Below, in pieces: positions 43,342-52,437 of a DNA stretch of 64,000 bases. Below the pieces are notes generated by a model. That model was not told the DNA's origin. It worked only from the letters and a program-made list of their open reading frames with translations, and searched no databases. A program made the translations under genes and the position numbers. Position 1 is the stretch's first letter. Every line of letters begins with the position of its first letter. The DNA is from Microbacterium salitolerans. GTDB lineage: Bacteria > Actinomycetota > Actinomycetes > Actinomycetales > Microbacteriaceae. The stretch lies in contig NZ_JAHKSH010000006.1 in NCBI RefSeq assembly GCF_019720895.1, positions 124,001 to 188,000 on the forward strand, read 5' to 3'.

Positions 43342-45399
43342 GTGACCGAGTTCGATTTCCGCAGCGCCTACCGCCACGGCTTCGCCCGCGTCGCCGCGTG
43401 CCATATCCCCGTCGCCGGCGCCGATCCCGCGACCAACGCGCAGCACGTGCTCGACACCGCCCGTCGTCTCGACGACGATGCCGTCGCCGTCGCCGTGTTC
43501 CCCGAGCTCTGCCTGTCGGGCTACGCCATCGACGACCTCGTCATGCAGGACGTCCTACTCGACGGCGTGCGTGCGGCGATCGAAGAGATCCGCGAGCATT
43601 CCGTGTGGATCGTGCCGATGCTCGTCGTCGGTGCCCCCCTGCTGCATCGCGGGCGCCTCTACAACTGCGCCGTCGCGATCCACCGCGGCAGGATCCTGGG
43701 TGTCGCACCGAAGTCGCACCTCCCCACCTACCGCGAGTTCTACGAGCGCCGCTGGTACGCGCCCGGCGACGATCAGCGCGGCACGATCCGCCTGGCGGGC
43801 GCGGACGTCCCGTTCGGGCCCGACCTGCTCTTCGAGGCGACCGACGTGCCGGGGCTCGTCGTGCACGCCGAGGTGTGCGAAGACATGTGGGTGCCGGTGC
43901 CGCCGTCGTCGCTCGCCGCACTCGCGGGTGCGACCGTGCTCCTCAACCTCTCGGGCAGCCCCATCACGGTCGCGCGCGCCGACGACCGGAAGCTGCTCGC
44001 GCAGTCGGCGTCCGCTCGGTGCCTCGCCGCCTACGCCTATGCGGCGGCCGGGCTCGGCGAGTCCACGAACGATCTCTCGTGGGACGGCCAGACGATGATC
44101 TTCGAGGGCGGATCCCTCCTCGCCGAGACCGAGCGATTCCCGCAGACCGCCACGTCCTCGATCGCCGACGTCGACCTCGACCGCCTGCGGCAGGACAGGA
44201 TCCGCCAGGGCACGTTCGACGACAACCGCCGCGCCCACGCCGACGCGACCGACTTCCGCCGCGTGAGCTTCGAGCTGAAACCGCCGCACGGCGACATCGG
44301 TCTGCGTCGCCATGTCGATCGCTTCCCCTTCGTGCCCGACGACGCGGGCCGCCTCGCGCAGGACTGCTATGAGGCGTTCAGCATCCAGGTCGCGGGTCTC
44401 GTCCAGCGCATGACCGCGATCGGATCCCCGAAGCCCGTCATCGGCGTGAGCGGAGGCCTCGACTCGACGCACGCGCTGCTCGTCATCGCGAAGGCGATGG
44501 ATCTCATGGGCCGGTCGCGCAGCGAGATCCTCGCCTACACGATGCCGGGATTCGCGACCTCCGATCACACGAAGTCGAACGCCATCGCTCTCGCGACATC
44601 GGTCGGCGCGACCATCGAGACGATCGACATCCGCCCCGCCGCGACCGAGATGCTGCGGCAGATGGACCACCCCGCCGGATCCGGCGATCCCGTGTACGAC
44701 GTCACATTCGAGAACGTGCAGGCCGGGCTCCGCACCGACTACCTGTTCCGCCTCGCGAACCATCACGGCGGCATCGTCGTCGGCACGGGCGACCTGTCGG
44801 AGTTCGCACTCGGCTGGGCGACGTACGGCGTCGGCGACCAGATGAGCCACTACGTCGTCAACAGCGGCGTGCCGAAGACGCTCATCCAGCACCTCATCCG
44901 CTGGGTCATCTCGGAGGGCGACGCGCAGGGTGTGAGCCCCGACGAGGTCCAGGTTCTGCAGTCCGTCCTCGACACCGAGATCAGCCCCGAACTCGTCCCC
45001 GCGGGTCAGGACGGCAAGGCGCAGTCGACCGAGGACGCGATCGGCCCGTACGCGCTGCACGACTTCACCCTCGCCCACGTGCTGCGGCACGGATCCCGCC
45101 CCACGAAGATCGCGTTCCTCGCCGCGCACGCGTGGGAGGACGCGGAACGCGGCGAGTGGCCGCCCGGGTTCCCCGAGGGATCCCGTCCCGAGTACGACCT
45201 CGACACGGTCGTGCGCTGGCTGCGGGTGTTCCTCCAGCGCTTCTTCGGCTTCGCGCAGTTCAAGCGCTCCGCGGTGCCGAACGGACCGAAGGTCTCGCAC
45301 CTCGGATCCCTGTCGCCCCGCGGCGACTGGCGTGCCCCCAGCGACGGCAACGCGCGCGCCTGGCTCGCGGAGCTCGATCGCGGGTTCCCTCAGAAGTAG
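43342..45399 (+). CDS. nadE: Glutamine-dependent NAD+ synthase
   Basis: The product is 685 residues, the long two-domain form seen in actinobacteria. The N-terminal glutaminase (nitrilase fold) has the Glu-Lys-Cys triad in FPELCLSGY (about 54), APKSHLPTYREF (about 124) and HAEVCEDMWVP (about 178). The synthetase domain has the ATP pyrophosphatase loop VSGGLDSTHALL (about 369-376) and later GTGDLSEFALGW. Ammonia from glutamine amidates nicotinate adenine dinucleotide. The GTG at 43342 has no ribosome site; GAGACT 7 bases upstream may be its -10 box. Confidence 0.96.
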   Translation: MTEFDFRSAYRHGFARVAACHIPVAGADPATNAQHVLDTARRLDDDAVAVAVFPELCLSGYAIDDLVMQDVLLDGVRAAIEEIREHSVWIVPMLVVGAPLLHRGRLYNCAVAIHRGRILGVAPKSHLPTYREFYERRWYAPGDDQRGTIRLAGADVPFGPDLLFEATDVPGLVVHAEVCEDMWVPVPPSSLAALAGATVLLNLSGSPITVARADDRKLLAQSASARCLAAYAYAAAGLGESTNDLSWDGQTMIFEGGSLLAETERFPQTATSSIADVDLDRLRQDRIRQGTFDDNRRAHADATDFRRVSFELKPPHGDIGLRRHVDRFPFVPDDAGRLAQDCYEAFSIQVAGLVQRMTAIGSPKPVIGVSGGLDSTHALLVIAKAMDLMGRSRSEILAYTMPGFATSDHTKSNAIALATSVGATIETIDIRPAATEMLRQMDHPAGSGDPVYDVTFENVQAGLRTDYLFRLANHHGGIVVGTGDLSEFALGWATYGVGDQMSHYVVNSGVPKTLIQHLIRWVISEGDAQGVSPDEVQVLQSVLDTEISPELVPAGQDGKAQSTEDAIGPYALHDFTLAHVLRHGSRPTKIAFLAAHAWEDAERGEWPPGFPEGSRPEYDLDTVVRWLRVFLQRFFGFAQFKRSAVPNGPKVSHLGSLSPRGDWRAPSDGNARAWLAELDRGFPQK

Positions 45400-45419
45400 G
45401 GCGCGCCCTCCCGCGCTCG

Positions 45420-45440
45420 CGAACCGCCGGCGCGGTTTCG
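45420..45440. terminator. Hairpin after nadE
   Basis: AACCGC and GCGGTT pair around CGGC, inside an outer GGGCGCGC (45399-45406) and GCGCGCCC (45444-45451) pair. It lies between convergent genes. Confidence 0.55.
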
Positions 45441-45482
45441 CCCGCGCGCCCGGCCGGCTCCTGGCGGCAGCCCGCTCAGGTG

Positions 45483-45917
45483 TCAGTCGTCATCATCATC
45501 GTCGTCGTCATCCCCGTCATCGTCCCAGTCGTCGTCATCATCGTCGTCGTCGTCCGGCGCGGGTGCGGGAGCGGGCGGCGGCGCGGGCGCGGGGTCAGGA
45601 GCGGGCGCAGGATCCGGCTGCGGGGCGGGTTCCTGCGGCTGCGAGCCGCCGTCGTCCTTCTTCGCGTCGTCCTTCGTCGGCGTCGGCGTGGGGGTCGGCG
45701 TCGGCGTCGGGGTGCGCTCCCGCTCGACGTCGCGCGTGGCGCGGGACGTCGCCGTGTCGGCGGAGTTCTCCGTGCCCGTGATCGCGCCGCCGTCGATCAG
45801 CTGCCCCGCGTCGGTACGCAGCTCGAAAGCATGCGCCGCCGCGATCGCGCCCGTGCCGAGCACGCCGACGCCGAGCACAGCCACTGCCGTGTATGCGATC
45901 CACTTCTTTCCGGCCAT
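45483..45917 (-). CDS. Exported or membrane-anchored protein with proline-rich stalk and poly-aspartate tail
   Basis: The product is 144 residues. It has a basic start and a membrane segment (about 8-30, AVAVLGVGVLGTGAIAAAHA), a short folded-looking region, then a Thr-Pro repeat (about 70-84), a Pro/Ala/Asp stalk and a tail of nearly 25 residues made mostly of Asp. The tail could bind Ca2+ or other cations outside the cell; this is inference. The ATG at 45917 follows GGGAGGAGAAGG. It is divergent from a two-component system (46056 on), the same layout as the acidic lipoprotein at 11788. I recognise no family. Confidence 0.75.
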   Translation of the reverse strand: MAGKKWIAYTAVAVLGVGVLGTGAIAAAHAFELRTDAGQLIDGGAITGTENSADTATSRATRDVERERTPTPTPTPTPTPTKDDAKKDDGGSQPQEPAPQPDPAPAPDPAPAPPPAPAPAPDDDDDDDDDWDDDGDDDDDDDDD

Positions 45918-46055
45918 GGCCCCTTCTCCTCCCGCGGTTTCGGGTTCCCGCGATGACCACCACTTCACACGATGCCCGTAATGCCGTCGCCAAGCGAGTA
46001 TGAGAACGGTCTTATCGGCGCACGCGCTGCAGGTCCGACGACGATACTGGATCGT

Positions 46056-47714
46056 GTGAGTCCGACCACCGAGGAGACGCCGCGGCGACGGCGCATGCCC
46101 GTGATCTCGGTGCGCGTGCGACTCGTCGTCGCGATCGTCATCTCGGTCGCTCTCGGACTGCTCGCCGTCGGCGTGACGGTGTACATCGTCGAGCGCGAGC
46201 GCAAGCTCACCGAGATCGATCTGCGGCTGAAAGACAATCTGAACTCGGCGCGCTTCGTCGTCGAGGACGGGGTGGGCGGCGAACCATGGCCCTCATCGGA
46301 GGCCGCCCTCGACGCCGTCGTGCAGCGGCTGAGCCCGGACGACAACACCGGCTCCGTCGGCATCTGGGACGGACAGGCCCAGAGGGTGCCCGGCGTACCG
46401 CTGGACGTGGACCTCGTGAACGATGCGCCCGGCTTCGTCGACCACGTCGTCTCGGTCACCGACCAGGCGGGCGCGGTGATCGGCGCCACCTACGCCGAGG
46501 AGGGCGTGCTCTGGCGGTACATGGCCGTGCCGATCGAGGTCCCCGACTCTCCGCCGCCCGAGTCGGCGCTGTTCGTCATGGCATTCGACGTCGATGCCGA
46601 GCTCGCCGAGATCAACGACGCCGGGGGCTGGTACCTCATCGTGTCGGGTGTCGTGCTGGTCGCGGTCGGCGCGATCTCGTTCATCGTCGCCGGGCGTCTG
46701 CTTCGCCCTCTGCGCCTCATGCGGCAGACGGCCGAGCGCGTCTCCGCGCAATCGCTGAAGGAGCGCCTGCCGATCGACGGCCACGACGACGTCTCGCAGC
46801 TGGCGCGCACGATGAACGACATGCTCGACCGCCTCGACACCTCGCTCGAATCGCAGAAGCAGCTGCTCAGCGATGTCCGCCACGAGCTGCGCACGCCGAT
46901 CACGATCGTGCGCGGCCATCTCGAGCTGATGGATCCAGAGGATCCGCAGGACGTGCGCGACACCCAGGAGCTCACGATGGACGAGCTCGATCGTATGAAC
47001 GCGCTCGTGCAGAACCTGTCGGAGGCGGCGTCGCTCCACGGCCCGTCGCCTCTGCAGCGCGTCGCAGTCGACGTCGGCGACCTCATGGAGCAGGTCGTGC
47101 GCAAGACGCAGGCGATCGCGGGCGCCGATGTCTCCCCCGGACCGTGCGTGGCGCTCGTTGCCGAGCTCGACCCGGCGCGCATCACGCAGGCGGTCCTGCA
47201 GCTCGCTCAGAACGGCGTCACCCACGGTGGCGGCCAGCTCGTGATCGGCAGCAATCTCTCCGGCTCGCACCTCGAGATCTGGGTGCGCGACTACGGACCC
47301 GGTGTCCCGGACGATTCGAAGCAGGCGATCTTCGACCGGTTCCAGCGCGGATCCTCGTCGGGCGCCCCACGTGACGGCGGCAGCGGACTGGGGCTCAACA
47401 TCGTGCAGATGATCGCGCGCGCCCATGAGGGATCCGCGCGCGTCATCGACGCGACGGACGGGCCCGGCTCGGTCTTCATCGTGTCGATCCCGCTCGACGA
47501 GGCGACCACGACGTCGTCGGTGTCGTACGCGCCCGTCGACGACGCCCCGCGTTCCGACCCGGCGCCGCGCGAGCCGCTCACTCCGACAGGTGCAGTCGAT
47601 ACGATCGTCGTGCCGCCACGACCGCCTCTCCCAGGGCCGGGCGGACAGGTTCCGACGGCGCCGATCCCCCTCGTCCCGGATCCTTCACGCACCACCGACC
47701 GCACCGAGGAGTGA
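46056..47714 (+). CDS. Sensor histidine kinase with extracellular sensor domain
   Basis: The product is about 552 residues. One membrane helix (about 20-42) and a sensor domain of about 150 residues outside are followed by a second helix (about 200-225) and HAMP (RLLRPLRLMRQTAERVSAQS). The H-box is LLSDVRHELRTPITIVRGHL (His near 275), and the ATPase has LAQNGVTHGGG, RDYGPGVPDD and GGSGLGLNIVQMI. After about 490 there is a long Pro-rich disordered tail. A GTG at 46056 is 7 bases after GATACT, suggesting a leaderless start; an upstream ATG at 45972 would add 28 residues. Confidence 0.9.
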   Translation: MSPTTEETPRRRRMPVISVRVRLVVAIVISVALGLLAVGVTVYIVERERKLTEIDLRLKDNLNSARFVVEDGVGGEPWPSSEAALDAVVQRLSPDDNTGSVGIWDGQAQRVPGVPLDVDLVNDAPGFVDHVVSVTDQAGAVIGATYAEEGVLWRYMAVPIEVPDSPPPESALFVMAFDVDAELAEINDAGGWYLIVSGVVLVAVGAISFIVAGRLLRPLRLMRQTAERVSAQSLKERLPIDGHDDVSQLARTMNDMLDRLDTSLESQKQLLSDVRHELRTPITIVRGHLELMDPEDPQDVRDTQELTMDELDRMNALVQNLSEAASLHGPSPLQRVAVDVGDLMEQVVRKTQAIAGADVSPGPCVALVAELDPARITQAVLQLAQNGVTHGGGQLVIGSNLSGSHLEIWVRDYGPGVPDDSKQAIFDRFQRGSSSGAPRDGGSGLGLNIVQMIARAHEGSARVIDATDGPGSVFIVSIPLDEATTTSSVSYAPVDDAPRSDPAPREPLTPTGAVDTIVVPPRPPLPGPGGQVPTAPIPLVPDPSRTTDRTEE

Positions 47715-47717
47715 CAC

Positions 47718-48380
47718 GTGGCTTCGATTCTCATCGCCGATGACGAGGCGCGCATCGCCGGATTCATCGAGAAGGGACTCAAGGCGGCTGGTTTCGCGAC
47801 GCGCGTCGCCGGGACGGGCACCGAGGCCCTCGCCCTCGCCCAGACCGACGAGTTCGACCTCCTCGTGCTCGACGTGAACATGCCGGGCATGAGCGGCTTC
47901 GACGTGCTCGAGCAGCTGCGCGGTCAGGGCTCCCGCATGCCGATCATCATGCTGACGGCGCGCACCGACCTGAACGACACCGTCGCCGGGCTCGAGGGCG
48001 GCGCCGACGACTACCTCGGCAAGCCGTTCCGGTTCGACGAGCTGCTCGCGCGGATCCGTCTGCGCATGCGCAAGACCGACGAGAGCCCGACGAGCACGGA
48101 GCTGCGGCACCGCGATCTGTCGCTCGATGTGCGCACGCGTCGCGTGATGATCGACGGGGGCGAGAGCATCGAGCTGTCGGCGCGCGAGTTCGCCCTGACG
48201 GAGGAGCTCATTCGTCACGCGGGCATGGTGCTCAGTCGCGAGCAGCTGCTGAGCCGCGTGTGGGGGTACGACTTCGATCCCGGATCCAACGTCGCCGACG
48301 TGTACATCGGGTATCTGCGCCAGAAGCTGGGCGCCGACCGCATCGAGACGGTGCGCGGCGCGGGGTACCGGCTGGCGTGA
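47718..48380 (+). CDS. Response regulator, OmpR type
   Basis: The product is 220 residues. The receiver has Asp near 51 (LLVLDVNMPGMSG), MLTARTD and LGKPF. The winged helix has LSAREFALTEELIRHAG and GSNVADVYIGYLRQKLGADR. The GTG at 47718 follows GAGGAG, 3 bases after the kinase stop. With the kinase it forms a classic pair whose nearest candidate target is the Asp-tailed exported protein at 45483. Confidence 0.93.
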   Translation: MASILIADDEARIAGFIEKGLKAAGFATRVAGTGTEALALAQTDEFDLLVLDVNMPGMSGFDVLEQLRGQGSRMPIIMLTARTDLNDTVAGLEGGADDYLGKPFRFDELLARIRLRMRKTDESPTSTELRHRDLSLDVRTRRVMIDGGESIELSAREFALTEELIRHAGMVLSREQLLSRVWGYDFDPGSNVADVYIGYLRQKLGADRIETVRGAGYRLA

Positions 48381-48399
48381 CGCCGTTCGTGCGCGGTCG

Positions 48400-49008
48400 T
48401 CAGGCCTGGCGGGCGTTGTAGACGACGGTGTCGCCGGCGTCGACCGCGTCGCGGTAGTGCTGGAAGACGCGCACGGCGTCGGCCTTCGCGACGTCGAGGG
48501 TGACGGCGATGCCGCGCTCCTCGAACGCCTCGACCCATGTCTCGATCATGGGCCCCTCGTCGAAGGTCGTGAGTTCTTCGCACTCGGGTCCGTGGCCCGC
48601 GAGGACGAGCGAGGTGATGCCCGACCACATGGCGGCGCCGTAGCACTGCACGCAGGGACGCCAGTTGACGACGAGCTCATGATCGGGAAGCCCCGCCCCG
48701 CCGAGATCCCACGTGCTGAGGCGCGCCTGGGCGGTGCCGAGAGCGGTGACCTCGGCGTGACCCGACGACACGTTGGCGGCGAGCACGACGTTGACGCCGA
48801 CGGAGACGATGCGTCCGGTCTCGCGCTCGGCGACGAGTGCGGCGAAGGGGCCGCCGTTGCCCTCGCGCCAGTTGCGATCGGCGAGGCGGTTGACGAGGGC
48901 GACGCGGTCGTCCAGGGACGGGATCACGTCGGGGAGGTCGGCGAGCTCGTCGTTCAGCCAGGCGGGCAGGGCGAGGGTGAACGAGGTCGCGAGCGGCGGG
49001 AAGTTCAT
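48400..49008 (-). CDS. Nucleoside/guanine deaminase-like protein
   Basis: The product is 202 residues with a cytidine-deaminase-like fold. The zinc site is SSGHAEVTALGTAQ (His-Ala-Glu) and NWRPCVQCYGAAMWSGI (Cys-x-x-Cys). GGPFAALV matches the substrate-entry stretch of guanine deaminases of the GuaD/TadA superfamily. An extra N-terminal 40 residues is present. Substrate specificity cannot be read directly. It is convergent with the response regulator after 19 bases. Confidence 0.85.
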   Translation of the reverse strand: MNFPPLATSFTLALPAWLNDELADLPDVIPSLDDRVALVNRLADRNWREGNGGPFAALVAERETGRIVSVGVNVVLAANVSSGHAEVTALGTAQARLSTWDLGGAGLPDHELVVNWRPCVQCYGAAMWSGITSLVLAGHGPECEELTTFDEGPMIETWVEAFEERGIAVTLDVAKADAVRVFQHYRDAVDAGDTVVYNARQA

Positions 49009-49078
49009 GCCGTCAGGGTACGCGGCGCATGTTTCGCGGAGTCGCGCGTCGCGGGTCCGTGCGAGCGGGATCCGCCGG

Positions 49079-49282
49079 TCAGGATTCCCGGGACCGGAAG
49101 ATCGAGCGCAGGACGAGGAAGACGATGAGGGCGACGACTGCGACGATGGCGAGCTTGAACGCGAACCAGATGACGGAGAAGAGGACGTTCACGAGCCAGA
49201 AGGCGATGACGACCGCGACGATGACGCCGAGAATGGTCCAGATCGTGTTCTTGTTCATGTGTCTATCTTGTCGCAGTTTCAT
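49079..49282 (-). CDS. Small two-helix membrane protein after sbcC
   Basis: The product is 67 residues from the ATG at 49282, which overlaps the sbcC stop (ATGA); a shorter 59-residue form would start at ATG 49258. It contains two hydrophobic helices: TIWTILGVIVAVVIAFWLV, then the FAFKLAIVAVVALIVFLVL region, with a basic tail. No ribosome site is evident, so coupling to sbcC is likely. I recognise no family and its function is unknown. Confidence 0.65.
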   Translation of the reverse strand: MKLRQDRHMNKNTIWTILGVIVAVVIAFWLVNVLFSVIWFAFKLAIVAVVALIVFLVLRSIFRSRES

Positions 49283-52200
49283 GACTGGTGGACGGTGCTC
49301 CAGCCCTGCGGCTGCTGTGTGACGCGGAGCTGAGCGGGGATCTGCTCTTTCATCGTCTCGACGTGGCTGATGACGCCGATGGTGCGCCCGCCCTGGCGGA
49401 GTTCGTCGAGCGTCCGCATCGCCACGTCGAGAGTCTCGCCGTCGAGAGAACCGAAGCCTTCGTCGATGAAGAGCGTATCGAGGTGGATCCCGCCCGCGCG
49501 CCCGGTGACGACCTCGGCGAGGCCGAGCGCGAGAGCCAGAGAGGCGAGGAAGGTCTCGCCGCCGGAGAGGGAGTGCGGCGGGCGGGCCTGACCGGTGTAG
49601 CGGTCCATGACCTCGATGCCCAGCCCCGACGCGGCGCCGCGACGCGCGAGCGCGTCGGTGTGCTGGAGGGCGTAGCGCTCGTTCGACATGTCGGCGAGGC
49701 GCGCGTTGGCGGCCTCGACGATCTCTTCGAGCTCCGCCGCGAGCACGAACGTCTCGAGGTTCATGCGCTTCGTGTTGTGTGCTCGGCCCGCGATGGCATC
49801 GGCGAGGCGCGCGGTGGCCTCGGCTTCGCGCGCGGCCTCGGCGACCTCGGCATGGGCGGCCGTCGCGCGCTCCGCGGCGCCGCGGAGCGCGTCGGACACG
49901 CGACGGGCGGCGCTTCGCGCGTCGACGGCGTCGTCGTACGCCTGCTGGGTGGCGGCGAGCGCCTGCTCGGGGACGGTGAGGTCGACGAGCTCGTCGGGCA
50001 GGTCGAGGGGCGCGAGCTCGTCGAGTGCGCCCTGGGCCGCGATGCGGGCCGCGTCGGCATCGGCGAGGACGCGCTCGAGTTCGGTGCGCGTCTCGGAGGA
50101 GCGTCGGGCGGCGCGGGCCAGGGCGCCGCTGGCGAAGTCGGCGTCGGCGAGGGCGGTCTGGAGTTCGGCCGCGCGCGCCTCGCGATCGGCCTCGGCCCGG
50201 ACGGATTCGCGGGTCGCGTCGACGAGCGTGCTGGCTCGGGAGGCGAGGCGCTGGGCGGCGCCGATGCGCGCGGCGACGGAGTCGAAGGATCCGCGGGCCG
50301 CACGCACGGCGGCGCGGTGCTCGGCGAGCTCGCGTTCGGCCGCGGTGATCGTCGCCCGGAGGGTGCTGCGATCGCTCTCGAGCTGCGTCGTCTTGTCGGC
50401 AAGGGCGTCGCGGTCGGCGGCGAGGGCGTCACGCTGGCGCTCGAGCTCGGCCTTCTCCTTCGCGGCGGTCTCGGCGTCGGCGAGTCGGTCGCGTGCGGAG
50501 AGGAGGTCGCCGCTGATCTCGACCTCGGTGCGGCCGCCGGCCCGCTCTTCTGCGGCGCGGAGGTCGACCTGCACGGCCTGACGCGCGGCGGAGGCCTTCT
50601 CGTCGGCGGCGACGGCCGCGGCGCGCGATGCCTCGGCGTCGTCGATCTCGTCGGGCGTGACGTGGTCGTCGGCGAGCGGGGCGAGCGTGGGGTGGGTCGT
50701 GGATCCGCACACCGCGCAGGCGTCGCCGGGGGTGAGCTGCGAGGCGAGCTCGCCGGCGTAGCCCGCGAGGCGGCGGGCGTGGAGCGCACTGAGGGCGACT
50801 TCGGCATCGCGTCGCGCGCGGGTCGCGTCCTGGGCGGCCGTCTGTGCGGCCGCGTACTCGGTGCCGAGGCGCGAGATTTCGCCGAGGGCCGCGAACTGCT
50901 GTTCGAGCTGATGGATGTGCGCTTCGACGGCCTCGCGTCGCGCGGCGCGCTCGGCGGCGACGTCGATCGCCGTCTGGTTGGCCGCGATGCGTTCGGGCAG
51001 AGCGGCCCGCCGCTCGGCGAGGGCGGTGATCTCGTCGGCGCAGGCGGCGAGGTCCTGGCGCGTGCGGTCGAGGCGCGCGGTCTCGTCTTCGAGCAGGGTC
51101 TCGATGTCGCGCGCGATCTGCCACGTGCCGATGCGAGTGTTGGTCGCGTCGACGAAGGTATCGAAGGCGTCGAGGGCGTCGGGTTCCCGGCCGAATGCGG
51201 GAAGGTCGACGTCGTCGCCGACTGCCGCCGTCGCGCCGGACGCGGGGCCGTCGTCGCCCTCGCGTCGGTGCTCACGCAGCGCTTCGCCCCAGGCGCGGCG
51301 CGCCTCGCTCATGACGCCTGCCGTACCGCGGGCTGAGTCTTCCGCGCGGGCGACGGCGTCGAGGAGGTGCGCGACGGTCTCGGCGCGCCGTGCGGCGTCG
51401 AGCTCGGCACGCTGGGCGTCGAGCTCGGTCCGGCGCGCGTCGAGGGCCGTGAGCTGTTCGCGTGCGGTGTCGCGGCGGCGCTGCGCGTCTCGGGTCTCGC
51501 GCTGGCGATCGCGTGCGGTCTCTGCCGACGTGCGCTGAGCGCGGGCGGTCTGCTCGGTGTCGTCGGCTGCGGCAGCGAGCTCGACGGCGCGTGTGGCGGC
51601 GGCGTCGAGGCGCGCAAGCCTGCTCTCGCTCGTCTCGTCGGCCGGCACGTCGGATACGGTCGTACCGTCCGTGGGCGCGGCCCCATCATCGTCGCCGCGC
51701 TCCCCTGCGGGCTCACGATCGGCGGGGGCCGACTCGTCGTCGGTCGCGGCGACGCCCGCGTCCTCCACGCGTGCGATATCGCCGTGCGCCTGGTCGAGGA
51801 TCGCGCGCAGCGTCTCGACGCGGGAGCCGACGCGGGCGGCCTGCTGCTTCTTGCGTTCGTCGAACGCCGCTTCGTAGTCCTGGAAGCGGCGTGTGCCGAA
51901 GAGGGTGCGGAGGAGCTTCTGGCGGTCGTCGTTCTTCGCGAGGAGGAATCGAGCGAAGCGGCCCTGCGCGAGGAGGATCACCTGCAGGAACTGCTGCTGG
52001 TTGAGGCCGACCACGTCGCCGATCAGGTGCCCGGCTTCGACCGCTCGACTGGCGCGTCCGATCCATTCGCCGTCGACCTGTTCGAAGACCTCGACCTTGG
52101 CTGGGGCGGTGGTCGTGCCGGTGCCGCGCATCTTGGGTCGCTCGTATTCGGGACTGCGCTCGACGCGCCACCGTGTTCCGTCGACGGAGAACTCGACCGC

Positions 52201-52437
52201 GACCTGCGTGGGTTCACCGGGTTCGGCGTGGTCGCTGCGGTATCTCTGATCGCCGCCGTCGTAGCGCGGGGTGGATCCGTAGAGCGCGAAGCAGACGGCG
52301 TCGAGGATGCTCGATTTGCCCGTTCCGGTGCGTCCGGCGATGAGGAAGATGCCGTCGGACGCGTAGTGGTCGAGGTCGACCGTCTGCGCCGAGCGGAACG
52401 GACCGAACCCCTCGATCTCGATGCGGTGGATCCTCAT
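49279..52437 (-). CDS. sbcC: Exonuclease subunit SbcC (Rad50-like)
   Basis: The product is 1052 residues. The Walker A is LIAGRTGTGKSSILDAVCFA (about 32-51), and the Q-loop region is FLQVILLAQGRFARFLLA. Two long coiled coils flank the zinc hook CAVCG (about 574-578). The C-terminal lobe carries the signature SLSGGETFLASLALALG (about 955) and Walker B TLFIDEGFGSLDGE. With SbcD it opens hairpins and processes double-strand ends. The ATG at 52437 overlaps the sbcD stop (ATGA). Confidence 0.95.
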   Translation of the reverse strand: MRIHRIEIEGFGPFRSAQTVDLDHYASDGIFLIAGRTGTGKSSILDAVCFALYGSTPRYDGGDQRYRSDHAEPGEPTQVAVEFSVDGTRWRVERSPEYERPKMRGTGTTTAPAKVEVFEQVDGEWIGRASRAVEAGHLIGDVVGLNQQQFLQVILLAQGRFARFLLAKNDDRQKLLRTLFGTRRFQDYEAAFDERKKQQAARVGSRVETLRAILDQAHGDIARVEDAGVAATDDESAPADREPAGERGDDDGAAPTDGTTVSDVPADETSESRLARLDAAATRAVELAAAADDTEQTARAQRTSAETARDRQRETRDAQRRRDTAREQLTALDARRTELDAQRAELDAARRAETVAHLLDAVARAEDSARGTAGVMSEARRAWGEALREHRREGDDGPASGATAAVGDDVDLPAFGREPDALDAFDTFVDATNTRIGTWQIARDIETLLEDETARLDRTRQDLAACADEITALAERRAALPERIAANQTAIDVAAERAARREAVEAHIHQLEQQFAALGEISRLGTEYAAAQTAAQDATRARRDAEVALSALHARRLAGYAGELASQLTPGDACAVCGSTTHPTLAPLADDHVTPDEIDDAEASRAAAVAADEKASAARQAVQVDLRAAEERAGGRTEVEISGDLLSARDRLADAETAAKEKAELERQRDALAADRDALADKTTQLESDRSTLRATITAAERELAEHRAAVRAARGSFDSVAARIGAAQRLASRASTLVDATRESVRAEADREARAAELQTALADADFASGALARAARRSSETRTELERVLADADAARIAAQGALDELAPLDLPDELVDLTVPEQALAATQQAYDDAVDARSAARRVSDALRGAAERATAAHAEVAEAAREAEATARLADAIAGRAHNTKRMNLETFVLAAELEEIVEAANARLADMSNERYALQHTDALARRGAASGLGIEVMDRYTGQARPPHSLSGGETFLASLALALGLAEVVTGRAGGIHLDTLFIDEGFGSLDGETLDVAMRTLDELRQGGRTIGVISHVETMKEQIPAQLRVTQQPQGWSTVHQS

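Noticed and set aside
49288-51336. 682-residue open frame on the plus strand
   Set aside because: It is a shadow of sbcC: the minus-strand frame has all Rad50 motifs, while this one is repetitive Arg/Gly/Ala-rich sequence with no motif.
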